Positions 18,099 to 30,124 are shown, counted from the first letter of the stretch. The stretch: DNA of 64,000 nt from RECO01 sp050485385 (GCA_050485385.1 JBJHBG010000002.1:19496-83495); one strand, 5' to 3'. Notes: generated by a model from the sequence alone, not told the origin. Program-made: numbers and translations.

Positions 18099-18803
18099 TC
18101 AGCCTCCGAGAAAGGCTCGAGCGACCTCGCGGTCGGCGAGCAGGTCCGCACCCCTGCCCTCGAAGCGGTTGCGGCCCGTAGCCAGCACGTAGCCGCGGTC
18201 GGCGACGGCAAGCGCCTGCTTGGCGTTCTGCTCGACCATGAGGATGGCGACGCCGAAGTCGCGCACCTGCCGTACGATCTCGAAGATCTGGGCGATGAAT
18301 CGGGGCGAGAGGCCGGCGGTGGGCTCGTCGAGCAGGAGCAGCTTGGGATCGAGCATCAAGGCCCGGCCCATCGCCACCATCTGCCGCTGACCGCCGGAGA
18401 GCGTGCCGGCGGGCTGCCGGCGCTTGTCCTTCAGGGGCGGGAAGAGGTCGAAGACCTTGGCCTTCTGCTGGGCGATGCCGCTGTCCCGCAGGAAGGCCCC
18501 CATCTCCAGGTTCTCCTCCACGGTCAAGCTCGGGAACACGTTCTCGGTCTGCGGCACGAAGCAGATGCCACGCTTGACGATGTCGACGGTGCGAGCACCA
18601 GCAAGGTTCTCACCCGCGAAGCGGATGTGCCCGGAGCGGACGCTGACGAGGCCGAAGACGGCCTTCATGGCGGTGGACTTGCCGGCACCGTTCGGGCCGA
18701 CGATGACGACGATCTCGTCGGGCTCGACGCCGAGGGAAACGCCGTGCAGGATGTCGGCCTCGCCATAGCCGCCGACCAGGTTCTCGACCTGGAGCAGGCT
18801 CAA
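18099..18803 (-). CDS. livF: Branched-chain amino acid-type ABC ATPase (LivF family)
   Basis: ATPase of 234 residues. Walker A is GPNGAGKSTAMKAVFGL (about 37-53), the Q-loop is CFVPQTENVFPSL, the signature is LSGGQRQMVAMGRALM, Walker B is KLLLLDEPTAGLSP. The short length without a C-terminal extension is typical of LivF. Its start overlaps the livG stop by 4 nt (ATGA). It acts with LivG as a heterodimer on the cytoplasmic side of LivH/LivM. Confidence 0.92.
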   Translation of the reverse strand: MSLLQVENLVGGYGEADILHGVSLGVEPDEIVVIVGPNGAGKSTAMKAVFGLVSVRSGHIRFAGENLAGARTVDIVKRGICFVPQTENVFPSLTVEENLEMGAFLRDSGIAQQKAKVFDLFPPLKDKRRQPAGTLSGGQRQMVAMGRALMLDPKLLLLDEPTAGLSPRFIAQIFEIVRQVRDFGVAILMVEQNAKQALAVADRGYVLATGRNRFEGRGADLLADREVARAFLGG

Positions 18804-19630
18804 GCCTCCGCTCCCGTGGGCTGGCCCAGATAGGCCTCGAGCACTTCCGGATGCGCCCGCACCTCGGCCATCGAGCCCTCCATCAAGACGCGGCCCTCCG
18901 CCATGACGATGACCGGATCGCAGAGTGCGGCGATCAGGTCCATGTCGTGCTCGATGATGCAGATGGTGTAGCCGCGCTCGGTGTTCAGGCGGCGGATGAA
19001 GCCCGCGATCTCGATCAGCAGCGTCTTGTTGACGCCGGCGCCCGGCTCGTCGAGCAGCACCATGCGCGCGTCCGTCATCATGGTGCGGCCCAGCTCAAGC
19101 AGCTTCTTCTGGCCGCCGGACAGGTGGCCAGCGAGCACGTTCTCGACGTGCGTCATGCCCAGAAAGTCGAGCACGTCCCGGGCACGGCGCCGGAGGGCCG
19201 CTTCCTCGCCGCGCACGCTGCCCCAGCGAAACCAAGCGTTCCAAAGACGCTCGCCGCTCTGCGCAGGCGGCACCAGCATGAGGTTCTCCAGAACGGTCAT
19301 GCGGTGGAACTCGTGCGGAATCTGGAAGGTGCGGACGAGACCCTTGGCGAACAGCGCATAAGGCGCCAAGCCCGTGACATCCTCACCGGCGAAGACGATA
19401 CGGCCGGAACTCGGCGCGAAGGTGCCGGCGACCATGTTGAAGAGCGTGGTCTTGCCCGCACCGTTGGGGCCGATCAAGCCGGCGATCGTGCCCTCGCGGA
19501 TGGCAAACGAGCAGCCGGCGACGGCCACCAGCCCGCCGAAGCGCTTGGTGAGTTCGTGGACGGCGAGTAGCGGCACGCGCGCCGATGCGGGCTGCGTGGA
19601 CCGGATCTCGGCGGCAAGAGCGACGGACAT
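18800..19630 (-). CDS. livG: Branched-chain amino acid-type ABC ATPase (LivG family)
   Basis: ATPase of 276 residues. After about 22 extra N-terminal residues the ATPase begins with LLAVHELTKRFGGLVAVAG. Walker A is GPNGAGKTTLFNMVAG, the family-specific segment is GLVRTFQIPHEFHRMTVLEN, the signature is LSGGQKKLLELGRTMM, Walker B is MVLLDEPGAGVN. The ending PEVLEAYLG is typical of LivG. The ATG at 19630 is the first reasonable start; the longer open frame upstream is low-complexity. It is the first gene of the livGFHM run. The usual binding-protein gene is not in the window, so the importer must use one encoded elsewhere. Confidence 0.92.
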   Translation of the reverse strand: MSVALAAEIRSTQPASARVPLLAVHELTKRFGGLVAVAGCSFAIREGTIAGLIGPNGAGKTTLFNMVAGTFAPSSGRIVFAGEDVTGLAPYALFAKGLVRTFQIPHEFHRMTVLENLMLVPPAQSGERLWNAWFRWGSVRGEEAALRRRARDVLDFLGMTHVENVLAGHLSGGQKKLLELGRTMMTDARMVLLDEPGAGVNKTLLIEIAGFIRRLNTERGYTICIIEHDMDLIAALCDPVIVMAEGRVLMEGSMAEVRAHPEVLEAYLGQPTGAEA

Positions 19631-19702
19631 ATCGAGCCGTGTCGGGGACGAACGCATTCGGGTCAATGCCCGACGGCGTCGCGCCGCGCAAGCGGCAGGA
19701 AA

Positions 19703-19728
19703 CAGGCGGGACTTCGTGGTCCCCCCTG
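19703..19728. repeat. Intergenic repeat, copy D (second hairpin module only)
   Basis: CAGGCGGGAC/GTCCCCCCTG with loop TTCGTG, a 10-bp stem with one mismatch. It matches the second hairpin of copy A (stem ending GGGAC/GTCCC with a 6-nt loop) and the hairpin near 63935. It lies upstream of livG, between that gene and the small conserved gene on the same strand. Confidence 0.6.
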
Positions 19729-19739
19729 CCCTTGCTCGT

Positions 19740-19952
19740 CTAGGCCCAGAGTCCGGAGGGTTCCGGCTTCGGCCGGCGGCGGCGGTCGCGGGCGAGGTTG
19801 CGCTTGGCGGCCGCGACGAGAAGCTCGGTCGAGGCCCAGAGGGGCCCACGCACCACCGCTTCGGCGCCGGTGCCGACGTGCAGCACGGCGACCCGCTGCC
19901 AGTCACCCAGCACGGTCATCTCCACCAGCAGGTCGTCGTCGTCGAAGTGCAT
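19740..19952 (-). CDS. Small conserved protein, DUF6898-like
   Basis: A 70-residue protein that resembles the short alphaproteobacterial DUF6898 family: a beta-strand pattern VEMTVLGDWQRVAVLHVGTG, the phrase GAEAVVRGP, and a final helix with AAKRNLARD. The ATG at 19952 is preceded by GGGGACC; another ATG at 19976 in the same frame would add eight residues. The function is unknown in the family. It lies alone, divergent from the rRNA methyltransferase gene with only 45 bp between the starts. The match is from memory of short sequence patterns, so the family name is tentative, but codon use and the ribosome site support a real gene. Confidence 0.65.
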   Translation of the reverse strand: MHFDDDDLLVEMTVLGDWQRVAVLHVGTGAEAVVRGPLWASTELLVAAAKRNLARDRRRRPKPEPSGLWA

Positions 19953-19997
19953 CGGTCCCCGGCTGCCATCGCCCAAGGTTTCGAGGGCGTCGCCGTC

Positions 19998-20837
19998 ATG
20001 CTAGACGCGCGGTGCTTAATATTCCGTGTCGAGCCGTGGAGATCGACCATCGTCGAGCGTCACGGGTCCGCCGCCGACCTGATCGCCCGGTTCCGCGCGG
20101 CGCGGCGCGATCCGGGCTTGGTCGTGCTCGAGGGCCTGCACGCGCTGAAGCACGCGCTTCGCTTCGGTGCCGAGGTGGTGGCGGCGGCGAGCCCGGATCC
20201 GGCGGGGCTCGCCGTTCTCGTCCGCCGGCTGGCGCCGGACGTCGCTTCGGCTGTGGATGCGTGCGTCCGCCCGTGCAACGCCGCCACCTTCGCAGCACTC
20301 GCGCCGATGGCACCGTCGACCGGGGTGCTCGCCCTCGCCCGCCGGCCCCGCGTCGACGTGACGGCGCTGACCGCGCCCTCGCCACGGCCGGTGGTGGTGC
20401 TCGAAGCGCCGCGGCATCTGGGCAATCTGGGAGCGGCGATCCGCGTCGCGGCAGCGGCCGACGCCGCGGGCGTGCTGGTCTTGGGCGCCGCCGACCCGTT
20501 CCACCCGACCGCCGTGCGCGGCGCGGCGGGGCTTCAGTTCGCCCTGCCCTGTGCGCGGCTCGACACGCTGCCGCCGTCGCCGCGCAGTCTCGTAGTGTTG
20601 GACGCACTGGGCGAGCCCCTGCCGCAGGCGGGCCTGCCGCGCGGCGGCCTCGTCGCCTTCGGCAGCGAACGGGGCGGGCTGAGCGACGATCTGAGGGCAC
20701 GGGCCGATCGTGTGGTGGCCATCCCCATGCAAGCTGGGGTATCCAGCCTCAATCTCGCCACGGCGGTCGCCGTCGCGCTCTACCACGCAGGTGGGCCGCC
20801 GCAACCTTCCGACCGGGGCGACCCTGCTCGCCCGTGA
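19998..20837 (+). CDS. SpoU/TrmH-family RNA 2'-O-methyltransferase
   Basis: Methyltransferase of about 279 residues that uses S-adenosylmethionine to methylate a ribose in rRNA or tRNA. The C-terminal SPOUT knot domain has all three SpoU motifs: NLGAAIRVAAAAD (motif 1), AFGSERGGLSDDL (motif 2) and IPMQAGVSSLNLATAVAVAL (motif 3). The N-terminal region (LVVLEGLHALKHALRFGA) is the usual RNA-binding SpoU substrate domain. The only reasonable start is the ATG at 19998. It ends 17 bp before the next small gene. Which base is methylated cannot be told from the sequence. Confidence 0.88.
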   Translation: MLDARCLIFRVEPWRSTIVERHGSAADLIARFRAARRDPGLVVLEGLHALKHALRFGAEVVAAASPDPAGLAVLVRRLAPDVASAVDACVRPCNAATFAALAPMAPSTGVLALARRPRVDVTALTAPSPRPVVVLEAPRHLGNLGAAIRVAAAADAAGVLVLGAADPFHPTAVRGAAGLQFALPCARLDTLPPSPRSLVVLDALGEPLPQAGLPRGGLVAFGSERGGLSDDLRARADRVVAIPMQAGVSSLNLATAVAVALYHAGGPPQPSDRGDPARP

Positions 20838-20854
20838 TCCGAACGGAGACGACC

Positions 20855-21076
20855 ATGACCGACCACCCGCTCGACCCGTCGCTCGACTACCCGACCCCGC
20901 AGGCGTTGGCGGACGATCCCAAGCTGAGCCCGCAGGAGAAGATGAAGCTCTTGGTCCGCTGGCGCTTCGATGCCCTGCGGTTGCAGGAGAGCGAGGCCGA
21001 AGGCATGGTCGATGGCGAGCGGGCGCCGTTGGGCGAGATCAACCGTCTGATCGCGGAGCTCGAATCGGCGGGCTGA
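20855..21076 (+). CDS. Small conserved hypothetical protein
   Basis: A 73-residue, charged, probably soluble protein. I do not recognise a named family. It reads LSPQEKMKLLVRWRFDALRLQ in the middle (amphipathic helix) and ends with EINRLIAELES, another helix. A GGAG ribosome site lies 6 nt before the ATG, codon use matches its neighbours, and it directly follows the methyltransferase gene on the same strand, so it is very likely expressed. It might bind a partner protein through its two helices; nothing more can be said. Confidence 0.75.
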   Translation: MTDHPLDPSLDYPTPQALADDPKLSPQEKMKLLVRWRFDALRLQESEAEGMVDGERAPLGEINRLIAELESAG

Positions 21077-21085
21077 GCGGCGGCC

Positions 21086-21382
21086 TCAAGCCCCCGAATC
21101 GGCGATCACCGGATAGGCCAGGGTCTCGGGCTTGCCGACGACGAGGCCCTGGACACGCTCTTTGAACTCGCGTGCCTTGGCACTCTCGTAGACCCGCTCG
21201 GCCGCTTCGGTCGCCCAAAAGGTGACCGTCACCACGCTATCCGACATGGGATCGCCCGTGACGACGAGGCGTTGGAATCCGGCCGTGCCCCGCATGGCCG
21301 AGAGCCCGTCGGTTTCCAGGCAGTGGACGAAGCGGTCGAAGGCACCGGGCTCGGTGGTCCAATGGCGGATACGCACGAACAT
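21086..21382 (-). CDS. ABM-fold (antibiotic biosynthesis monooxygenase-like) protein
   Basis: A 98-residue protein of the dimeric alpha/beta-barrel ABM superfamily. The pattern MFVRIRHWTTEPGAFDRFVHCL, given here as its parts MFVRIRHWTTEPG and FDRFVHCL, then GFQRLVVTGDPMSDSVVTVTF and FWATEAAERVYESAKAREF, is typical: strand, helix, strand, strand, helix. Members include heme-degrading and quinone-forming monooxygenases as well as many proteins of unknown role, so the reaction cannot be assigned. It is encoded convergent with the small protein before it and is 40 bp beyond the start-side neighbour's stop, with no clear operon. Confidence 0.75.
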   Translation of the reverse strand: MFVRIRHWTTEPGAFDRFVHCLETDGLSAMRGTAGFQRLVVTGDPMSDSVVTVTFWATEAAERVYESAKAREFKERVQGLVVGKPETLAYPVIADSGA

Positions 21383-21421
21383 GCGGGTCTCCCCAACGGG
21401 ATGAATGCGAACGAGGCGTCG

Positions 21422-22900
21422 CTAGACCGAACCCGCAACCGCGGGCTTGGCCTCCAGCCGATGCAGGAACCACGCCGCCAGCCTGCGCCAGAGCTGGTCC
21501 TTCAGGACTGCGCCTTCAACGTCGTGATCCAGATTCGGATTGTCGTTGACCTCGATCACGACGACGCCTTCCGGCGTCTCCTTCAAGTCGACCCCGTAGA
21601 GCCCGCGACCGATCAGCCGGGCGGCGGCGACGCCCACGCGCACGACCTCGGGCGGCGCGTCGGCGACCGCGAACGTGCGGAAGCCGCCTTCGCGGGCGCG
21701 CCGGCCGTCCTGGTGGCGGACGATCTGCCAGTGCCGCTTGGCCATGAAGTACTGCGACACGAACAGGGCTTCGCCGTCGAGCACGCCCACCCGCCAGTCG
21801 AAGGTGGTGGGCATGAAGCGCTGGGCGAGGATCAGATCGCTGCGGGTCAGCAGATCCTGGGCGATGCGCGCGGCGTCGGCGGCGGTCTCCGCCTTGTGAA
21901 CGCCACGGGAGAAGGAGCCGTCCGGCACCTTGAGCACCAGCGGCAGGCCCAGCGCGGCGGCGACGGAGGCGAGGTCGTCGGTGCTGCTGACCACGCGCGT
22001 TGCCGGCATCGGCAAGCGATGCGCGCGCAACAGTTCGGCCAGATAGACCTTGTTGGTGCAGCGGACGATCGAGATCGGATCGTCGATCACGGGCATGCCC
22101 TCGATCACCGCACGGGTGGCGAAGCCGAAGGTGTCGTCGGCGACCGAGGTGGTCTGGCGGATGAAGAGGGCATCGAACTCGGCAAGCCTCGCAAGATCGC
22201 TCGTGCCGATCCGAGTCACGGCGATGCCGTGCTTCAGAAAAGCGCGTGCCATGCGGTCGAGGGTCTCGGGCGAGGAAGGCGGCAGCGCCTCCTTCGGATC
22301 GGTCAACACCGCGAGCGACCAGCGCGGTGGCGTACGTGTCGGCGGCACCACGATCCGGCCGCTGCCGCTCTGCTGGAGGGCGGCTTCCAAGAGGGAGGTC
22401 TCCGCCCGGTCGAGACCGTCGATCCGGCCGAGGGCGATCCGCCGCACCCGCCAGTGTCCGTCGCGCTCGACCAGGGTGACACGCAGGATCGGCGCGCGGA
22501 ACCAGTCGAACACCTCGCGCGCGAAGCGGGTGAAGCGCCGGTCCCAGGTGCGACCGAGGCACAGCGTCAGGCGCACACGCCCGCTCGGCGGATCGACCAT
22601 CCGGGCCATGGTACGGGCCAGGAAGGCATCGAGCTGCGGCAGTGCGTGGGCGTAGCCACGCTTGCTCGCCAGCTCCAACAGCGTGGTGACGCTCGGCAGC
22701 ACCTTGTCGCCACGCGCTTCGGCCAGGAGCGAGACGTAGTAGCCTGCACTCTGGTAGGCGGTGGACGCCGCGAAGTTCAGCACCTTGACCGGACGCGGCC
22801 CCGGCGGTGCGCGAAGGTAGCCGAGCGGGGTCAGCCGGCGCCGCAGCATGGCCGTCGTCGGCAGATCCGCGTCCGCATCGGCGACCGCGATCCAGCTCAC
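21422..22900 (-). CDS. RimK-like ATP-grasp ligase with RLAN-type N-terminal domain
   Basis: A 492-residue protein that probably joins an amino acid or amine to a carboxyl group at the expense of ATP. The N-terminal half (about 1-190) has KVLNFAASTAYQSAGYYVSL, typical of the domain found ahead of RimK-like ATP-grasp domains. The C-terminal half is the ATP-grasp fold: DDPISIVRCTNKVYLAELL, PLVLKVPDGSFSRGV (ATP-binding lysine), FDWRVGVLDGEALFV and VIEVNDNPNLDHD (metal-binding Glu/Asn). The GTG at 22900 overlaps the stop of the GNAT gene by 4 nt. GNAT and RimK-like genes are known to occur side by side in proteobacteria, often with a C39 peptidase domain that is absent here. Product unknown. Confidence 0.82.
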   Translation of the reverse strand: MSWIAVADADADLPTTAMLRRRLTPLGYLRAPPGPRPVKVLNFAASTAYQSAGYYVSLLAEARGDKVLPSVTTLLELASKRGYAHALPQLDAFLARTMARMVDPPSGRVRLTLCLGRTWDRRFTRFAREVFDWFRAPILRVTLVERDGHWRVRRIALGRIDGLDRAETSLLEAALQQSGSGRIVVPPTRTPPRWSLAVLTDPKEALPPSSPETLDRMARAFLKHGIAVTRIGTSDLARLAEFDALFIRQTTSVADDTFGFATRAVIEGMPVIDDPISIVRCTNKVYLAELLRAHRLPMPATRVVSSTDDLASVAAALGLPLVLKVPDGSFSRGVHKAETAADAARIAQDLLTRSDLILAQRFMPTTFDWRVGVLDGEALFVSQYFMAKRHWQIVRHQDGRRAREGGFRTFAVADAPPEVVRVGVAAARLIGRGLYGVDLKETPEGVVVIEVNDNPNLDHDVEGAVLKDQLWRRLAAWFLHRLEAKPAVAGSV

Positions 22901-23373
22901 GCCCTTGGCTCCTCGGCGAGCCGTTCGAGGTCGAGCGCGTAGCGCAGGCCCGTCGCGCCGTCGGCGTAGTAGGATTCCAGGACGCGCAGCGGCGCGAAAC
23001 CGTGGCGGAGGTACAGCCGGCGCGCGGCTTCGTTGTCGTGGCGGACCTCCAGGTCGAGCCGCCGGCAGCCGCGCACACAGGCGGCGGCCACGGCATCGGC
23101 CAGCAGTGCCGCGCCGATGCCGTGGCCGCTGCGGTCGGGGCGCACGGCGAGGGAGTAGAGCCGCGCCACCGTCGACCGCGCGCGGAAGAGGGTCAGCGCA
23201 TAGCCCACCGGCTCGCCGTCGTCGGCCACCCGGAACCACGCCGTCGGCCGGCCGACGAACCGGCGGAGGCTCCGCCGGCTGAGCCGGTCGCCCGCAAATG
23301 CCGCGCGCTCCAACGTCACCAGGGCCTCGACGTCGGCAAAGGTGACGGCCCGGATGGCGAGGATTCCGCTCAG
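22897..23373 (-). CDS. GNAT-family N-acetyltransferase, likely CTG start
   Basis: Acetyltransferase of about 158 residues that transfers an acetyl group from acetyl-CoA, with some likeness to RimI. The core is AIRAVTFADVEALVTLERAA (first strand and helix), SLAVRPDRSGHGIGAALLAD (acetyl-CoA pyrophosphate loop, R-x-x-G-x-G/A type), and LEVRHDNEAARRLYLRHGF (final helix). No ATG, GTG or TTG in frame would keep the first strand. The CTG at 23373 overlaps the lpdA stop as CTGA, exactly as ATGA and GTGA overlaps do elsewhere in this window, and is my preferred start. It lies between lpdA and the ATP-grasp gene, which it overlaps by 4 nt. Family firm, start tentative. Confidence 0.78.
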   Translation of the reverse strand: MSGILAIRAVTFADVEALVTLERAAFAGDRLSRRSLRRFVGRPTAWFRVADDGEPVGYALTLFRARSTVARLYSLAVRPDRSGHGIGAALLADAVAAACVRGCRRLDLEVRHDNEAARRLYLRHGFAPLRVLESYYADGATGLRYALDLERLAEEPRA

Positions 23374-24776
23374 ATGTGGATCGGCTTGCCGTGCGCCGCC
23401 ATCGCCGCTTCCTTGATCGTTTCCGCCAGGGTCGGGTGCGGATGGCAGGTGCGGGCCACGTCCTCCGAGCTGGCGCCGAACTCCATGGCGATGCCGATCT
23501 CGGTGATCATCGTGCCCGCCTCGGCGCCGATGATGTGGCACCCCAGCACGCGGTCGGTCTCCTTCTCCGCCAGCACCTTGACGAAGCCCTCGGTCATACC
23601 GACCGACTTCGCCCGTGCATTGGCGGCGAACGGGAACTTGCCGACGGTGTAGGCGGTGCCCGCCTCCTTCAGCTGCTCCTCGGTCTTGCCGATGCTGGCG
23701 ATCTCAGGTGCTGTATAGACCACGCCCGGAATCGCCTCGTAGTTGATATGCGGTTTCTGGCCGGCGATCAGCTCGGCGACGGCGACACCCTCCTCCTCGG
23801 CCTTGTGCGCCAGCATCGGCCCCTCGATCACGTCGCCGATGGCGTAGAGGCCCGCAACCGACGTCGCGTAGTGGGCGTCGACCGGAATGCGGCCCTTGTC
23901 GTCGACCTTCAGATCCACGGTGTCCAGGCCGAGGTCGTCGGTGTAGGGCCGGCGGCCGATCGCCACCAGCACCACGTCGGCGTCGATGGTCTTGGCCCCG
24001 CCGCCCTTGGCCGGCTCGATCACCACCTTGCAGCCGTCGCCCGCCTGCTCGACGCCCACCACCTTGTGGCCCAGCTCGAACGTGAAGCCCTGCTTTTGCA
24101 GGATGCGCTGGAACTGCTTGGAGACCTCGCCGTCCATGCCCGGCGTGATGCGGTCGAGGAACTCGACCACCGTCACCTTGGCGCCCAGTCGGCTCCAGAC
24201 GGTGCCCATCTCCAGACCGATGTAGCCGCCGCCGACGACGACCAGATGCTTCGGCACCTCCTTCAGCGCGAGCGCGCCGGTGGAGGAGACGATCCGCTCC
24301 TCGTCGATGGTCACACCGGGCAGGGGCATGACGTCCGAGCCGGTGGCGATGACGACGTGCTTGGCCTCCAGGTCCGCCGTGCCGCCGTCGCTCTGCTGCA
24401 CGGCGACCTTGCCGGCGCCGGCCAGCCGGCCATGACCCTTGAAGTAGCTCACCTTGTTCTTCTTGAAGAGGAACTCGATGCCCTGGGTCAGCTCGCCGAC
24501 GATCTTGTCCTTGTGGCCGAGCATGGCGGCGAGGTCGAGCGCGACGCCCGCGACCTTCACGCCGTGCGCCGCCATGCCGTTCCTGGCCTCCTCGAACAGC
24601 TCCGAGGAGTGCAGTAGAGCCTTCGACGGGATACAGCCGACATTGAGGCAGGTGCCGCCGAGGCTGCCGCGCTTCTCGACGCAGGCGACCGTCATGCCGA
24701 GCTGCGCCGCCTTGATCGCGGCCACGTAGCCGCCCGGCCCGCCGCCGATCACCACCATGTCGAACGTCTCGCTCAT
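23370..24776 (-). CDS. lpdA: Dihydrolipoyl dehydrogenase (E3)
   Basis: Flavoenzyme of 468 residues that reoxidises the lipoyl groups of 2-oxo acid dehydrogenases and reduces NAD. FAD site VVIGGGPGGYVAAIKAAQLG at residues 8-27; redox-active disulfide Cys43/Cys48 in GGTCLNVGCIPSK; NAD-binding VVGGGYIGLEMG; C-terminal active-site segment CHPHPTLAETIKEAA. The ATG at 24776 has a GGGATGGGA ribosome site. The frame stays open to an ATG at 24899, which would add 41 residues (see findings). It follows sucB in the same operon by 213 bp and overlaps the GNAT gene by 4 nt. It serves as E3 of the 2-oxoglutarate dehydrogenase encoded upstream. Confidence 0.95.
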   Translation of the reverse strand: MSETFDMVVIGGGPGGYVAAIKAAQLGMTVACVEKRGSLGGTCLNVGCIPSKALLHSSELFEEARNGMAAHGVKVAGVALDLAAMLGHKDKIVGELTQGIEFLFKKNKVSYFKGHGRLAGAGKVAVQQSDGGTADLEAKHVVIATGSDVMPLPGVTIDEERIVSSTGALALKEVPKHLVVVGGGYIGLEMGTVWSRLGAKVTVVEFLDRITPGMDGEVSKQFQRILQKQGFTFELGHKVVGVEQAGDGCKVVIEPAKGGGAKTIDADVVLVAIGRRPYTDDLGLDTVDLKVDDKGRIPVDAHYATSVAGLYAIGDVIEGPMLAHKAEEEGVAVAELIAGQKPHINYEAIPGVVYTAPEIASIGKTEEQLKEAGTAYTVGKFPFAANARAKSVGMTEGFVKVLAEKETDRVLGCHIIGAEAGTMITEIGIAMEFGASSEDVARTCHPHPTLAETIKEAAMAAHGKPIHI

Positions 24777-24989
24777 CGTCCCATCCCGTTCGGTCTCGGG
24801 CTCGACCCCAGCGCCGTCGTCGGGCGACGCCGCAGCCGAACCGGAAGACTCCAAAGACGCGCCACCCCGACCGAGCAACCGCGTCAACCAAGCCAGCATC
24901 GAAGCGACCCTAGCCCCACGATGCCAGCCGAAGGCGCAGGCGGCCGAAAGCCCGCCGCGCCTTCCCGAGCCGTGGAGGCACGGGTTTCC

Positions 24990-26231
24990 TCATGCGTCCA
25001 GGAGCATGCGCTCCGGATCCTCGATGCACTCCTTGATGCGGACGAGGAAGCTGACCGCCTCGCGGCCGTCGATGATGCGGTGGTCGTAGGAAAGCGCCAA
25101 GTACATCATCGGCCGTGCCTGGATCGAGCCGTCGGGCATGACCACCGCGCGCTGGGCGGTTTTGTGCATGCCGAGGATACCGACCTGCGGCGGGTTGAGG
25201 ATCGGCGTCGACATCATCGAGCCGAAGATGCCGCCATTGGAGATGGTGAAGGTGCCGCCCGTCAGGTCTTCCATGGCGAGCTTGCCGTCGCGCGCCTTGG
25301 TGCCGAGTTCGGCGATCGTCCGCTCGATGGTGGCGAAGCTCATCTGGTCGGCACCGCGCACCACCGGCACGACGAGGCCCTGCCCGCCCGACACGGCGAC
25401 GCCGATGTCGTAGTGGCGCTTGTAGACGATCTCGTCGCCGTCGATCTCGGCGTTGACCGCCGGATACGCCTTCAGACCCTCGATCGCAGCCTTCACGAAG
25501 AAGCTCATGAAGCCAAGCTTGACGCCGTGCTTCTTGGTGAACTGGTCCTGGTAGCGCTGGCGCAATTCGATGGTCGCCGTCATGTCCACCTCATTGAAGG
25601 TGGTGAGCATGGCGGCGGTGTTCTGCGCCTCCTTCAGCCGCTCGGCGATGCGCTTCCTGAGCCGGGTCATCTTGACCCGCTCCTCGCCGCCGCGCCCGGC
25701 CGGCGCCTCGGCGGCCGGCGGGGCCGCGGGCTTCTCCGCCGGCTTGGCGGCAGCCGCCGCCACATCCGCCTTGGTCACGTTGCCCTTGGGGCCGCTGCCT
25801 TCGACACCGGCGAGATCGACGCCCGTCTCGGCAGCGAGCTTCTTGGCGGCCGGTCCGGTGCCGGCCGGCGCGGCGGCGCCGTTGCCGCCGTCGGCCTTGG
25901 CCGGCGCTTGGCTCGCCTTCGGCGCCTCGTCGGTCTTGGGCGCATCGGCTTTCGGCGCCTGGCTCTTCGGCTCGGCCTTGGCCGCCGGCGCATCGCCCTC
26001 CTCCAGCCGGCCGAGGATGGCGCCGACCTCGACCTCGCTGCCCTCGTCCGCCGTGATCTCGGCGATGGTGCCGTTGGCCGGTGCGTTCACCTCGACCGTG
26101 ACCTTGTCGGTCTCCAGTTCCACCAGCGGCTCGTCCATGGCGACGGCCTCGCCGGCCTTCTTGAACCACTTGGCGACAGTGGCTTCGGTCACCGACTCAC
26201 CGAGGGTGGGAACCTTGATTTCGATACTCAT
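24990..26231 (-). CDS. sucB: 2-oxoglutarate dehydrogenase E2, dihydrolipoyl succinyltransferase
   Basis: E2 core of the 2-oxoglutarate dehydrogenase complex, 413 residues; it transfers the succinyl group to CoA. Lipoyl domain at residues 2-77 with lipoyl-lysine Lys43 in ELETDKVTVEV, then an alanine/proline/lysine-rich linker (about 80-140), a peripheral-subunit-binding domain (AAKKLAAETGVDLAGVEGSG), and the catalytic acetyltransferase-like domain ending SYDHRIIDGREA with His384 and Asp388. It starts 18 bp after the sucA stop. Length and layout are normal. It accepts succinyl groups from the E1 encoded just upstream. Confidence 0.96.
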   Translation of the reverse strand: MSIEIKVPTLGESVTEATVAKWFKKAGEAVAMDEPLVELETDKVTVEVNAPANGTIAEITADEGSEVEVGAILGRLEEGDAPAAKAEPKSQAPKADAPKTDEAPKASQAPAKADGGNGAAAPAGTGPAAKKLAAETGVDLAGVEGSGPKGNVTKADVAAAAAKPAEKPAAPPAAEAPAGRGGEERVKMTRLRKRIAERLKEAQNTAAMLTTFNEVDMTATIELRQRYQDQFTKKHGVKLGFMSFFVKAAIEGLKAYPAVNAEIDGDEIVYKRHYDIGVAVSGGQGLVVPVVRGADQMSFATIERTIAELGTKARDGKLAMEDLTGGTFTISNGGIFGSMMSTPILNPPQVGILGMHKTAQRAVVMPDGSIQARPMMYLALSYDHRIIDGREAVSFLVRIKECIEDPERMLLDA

Positions 26232-26249
26232 CTTCCGTCGTGCCTTCCC

Positions 26250-29153
<2,904 letters not shown>

Positions 29154-29245
29154 ACCTCGTCAGCCCCCCAATCTCGACCCTGGGGCGAGGAAGGCCCCGC
29201 GGGCCGCGCTACAACGCACCTCGCGATCGCGGCGGGTAGGCGGCC

Positions 29246-30120
<875 letters not shown>

Positions 30121-30124
<4 letters not shown>

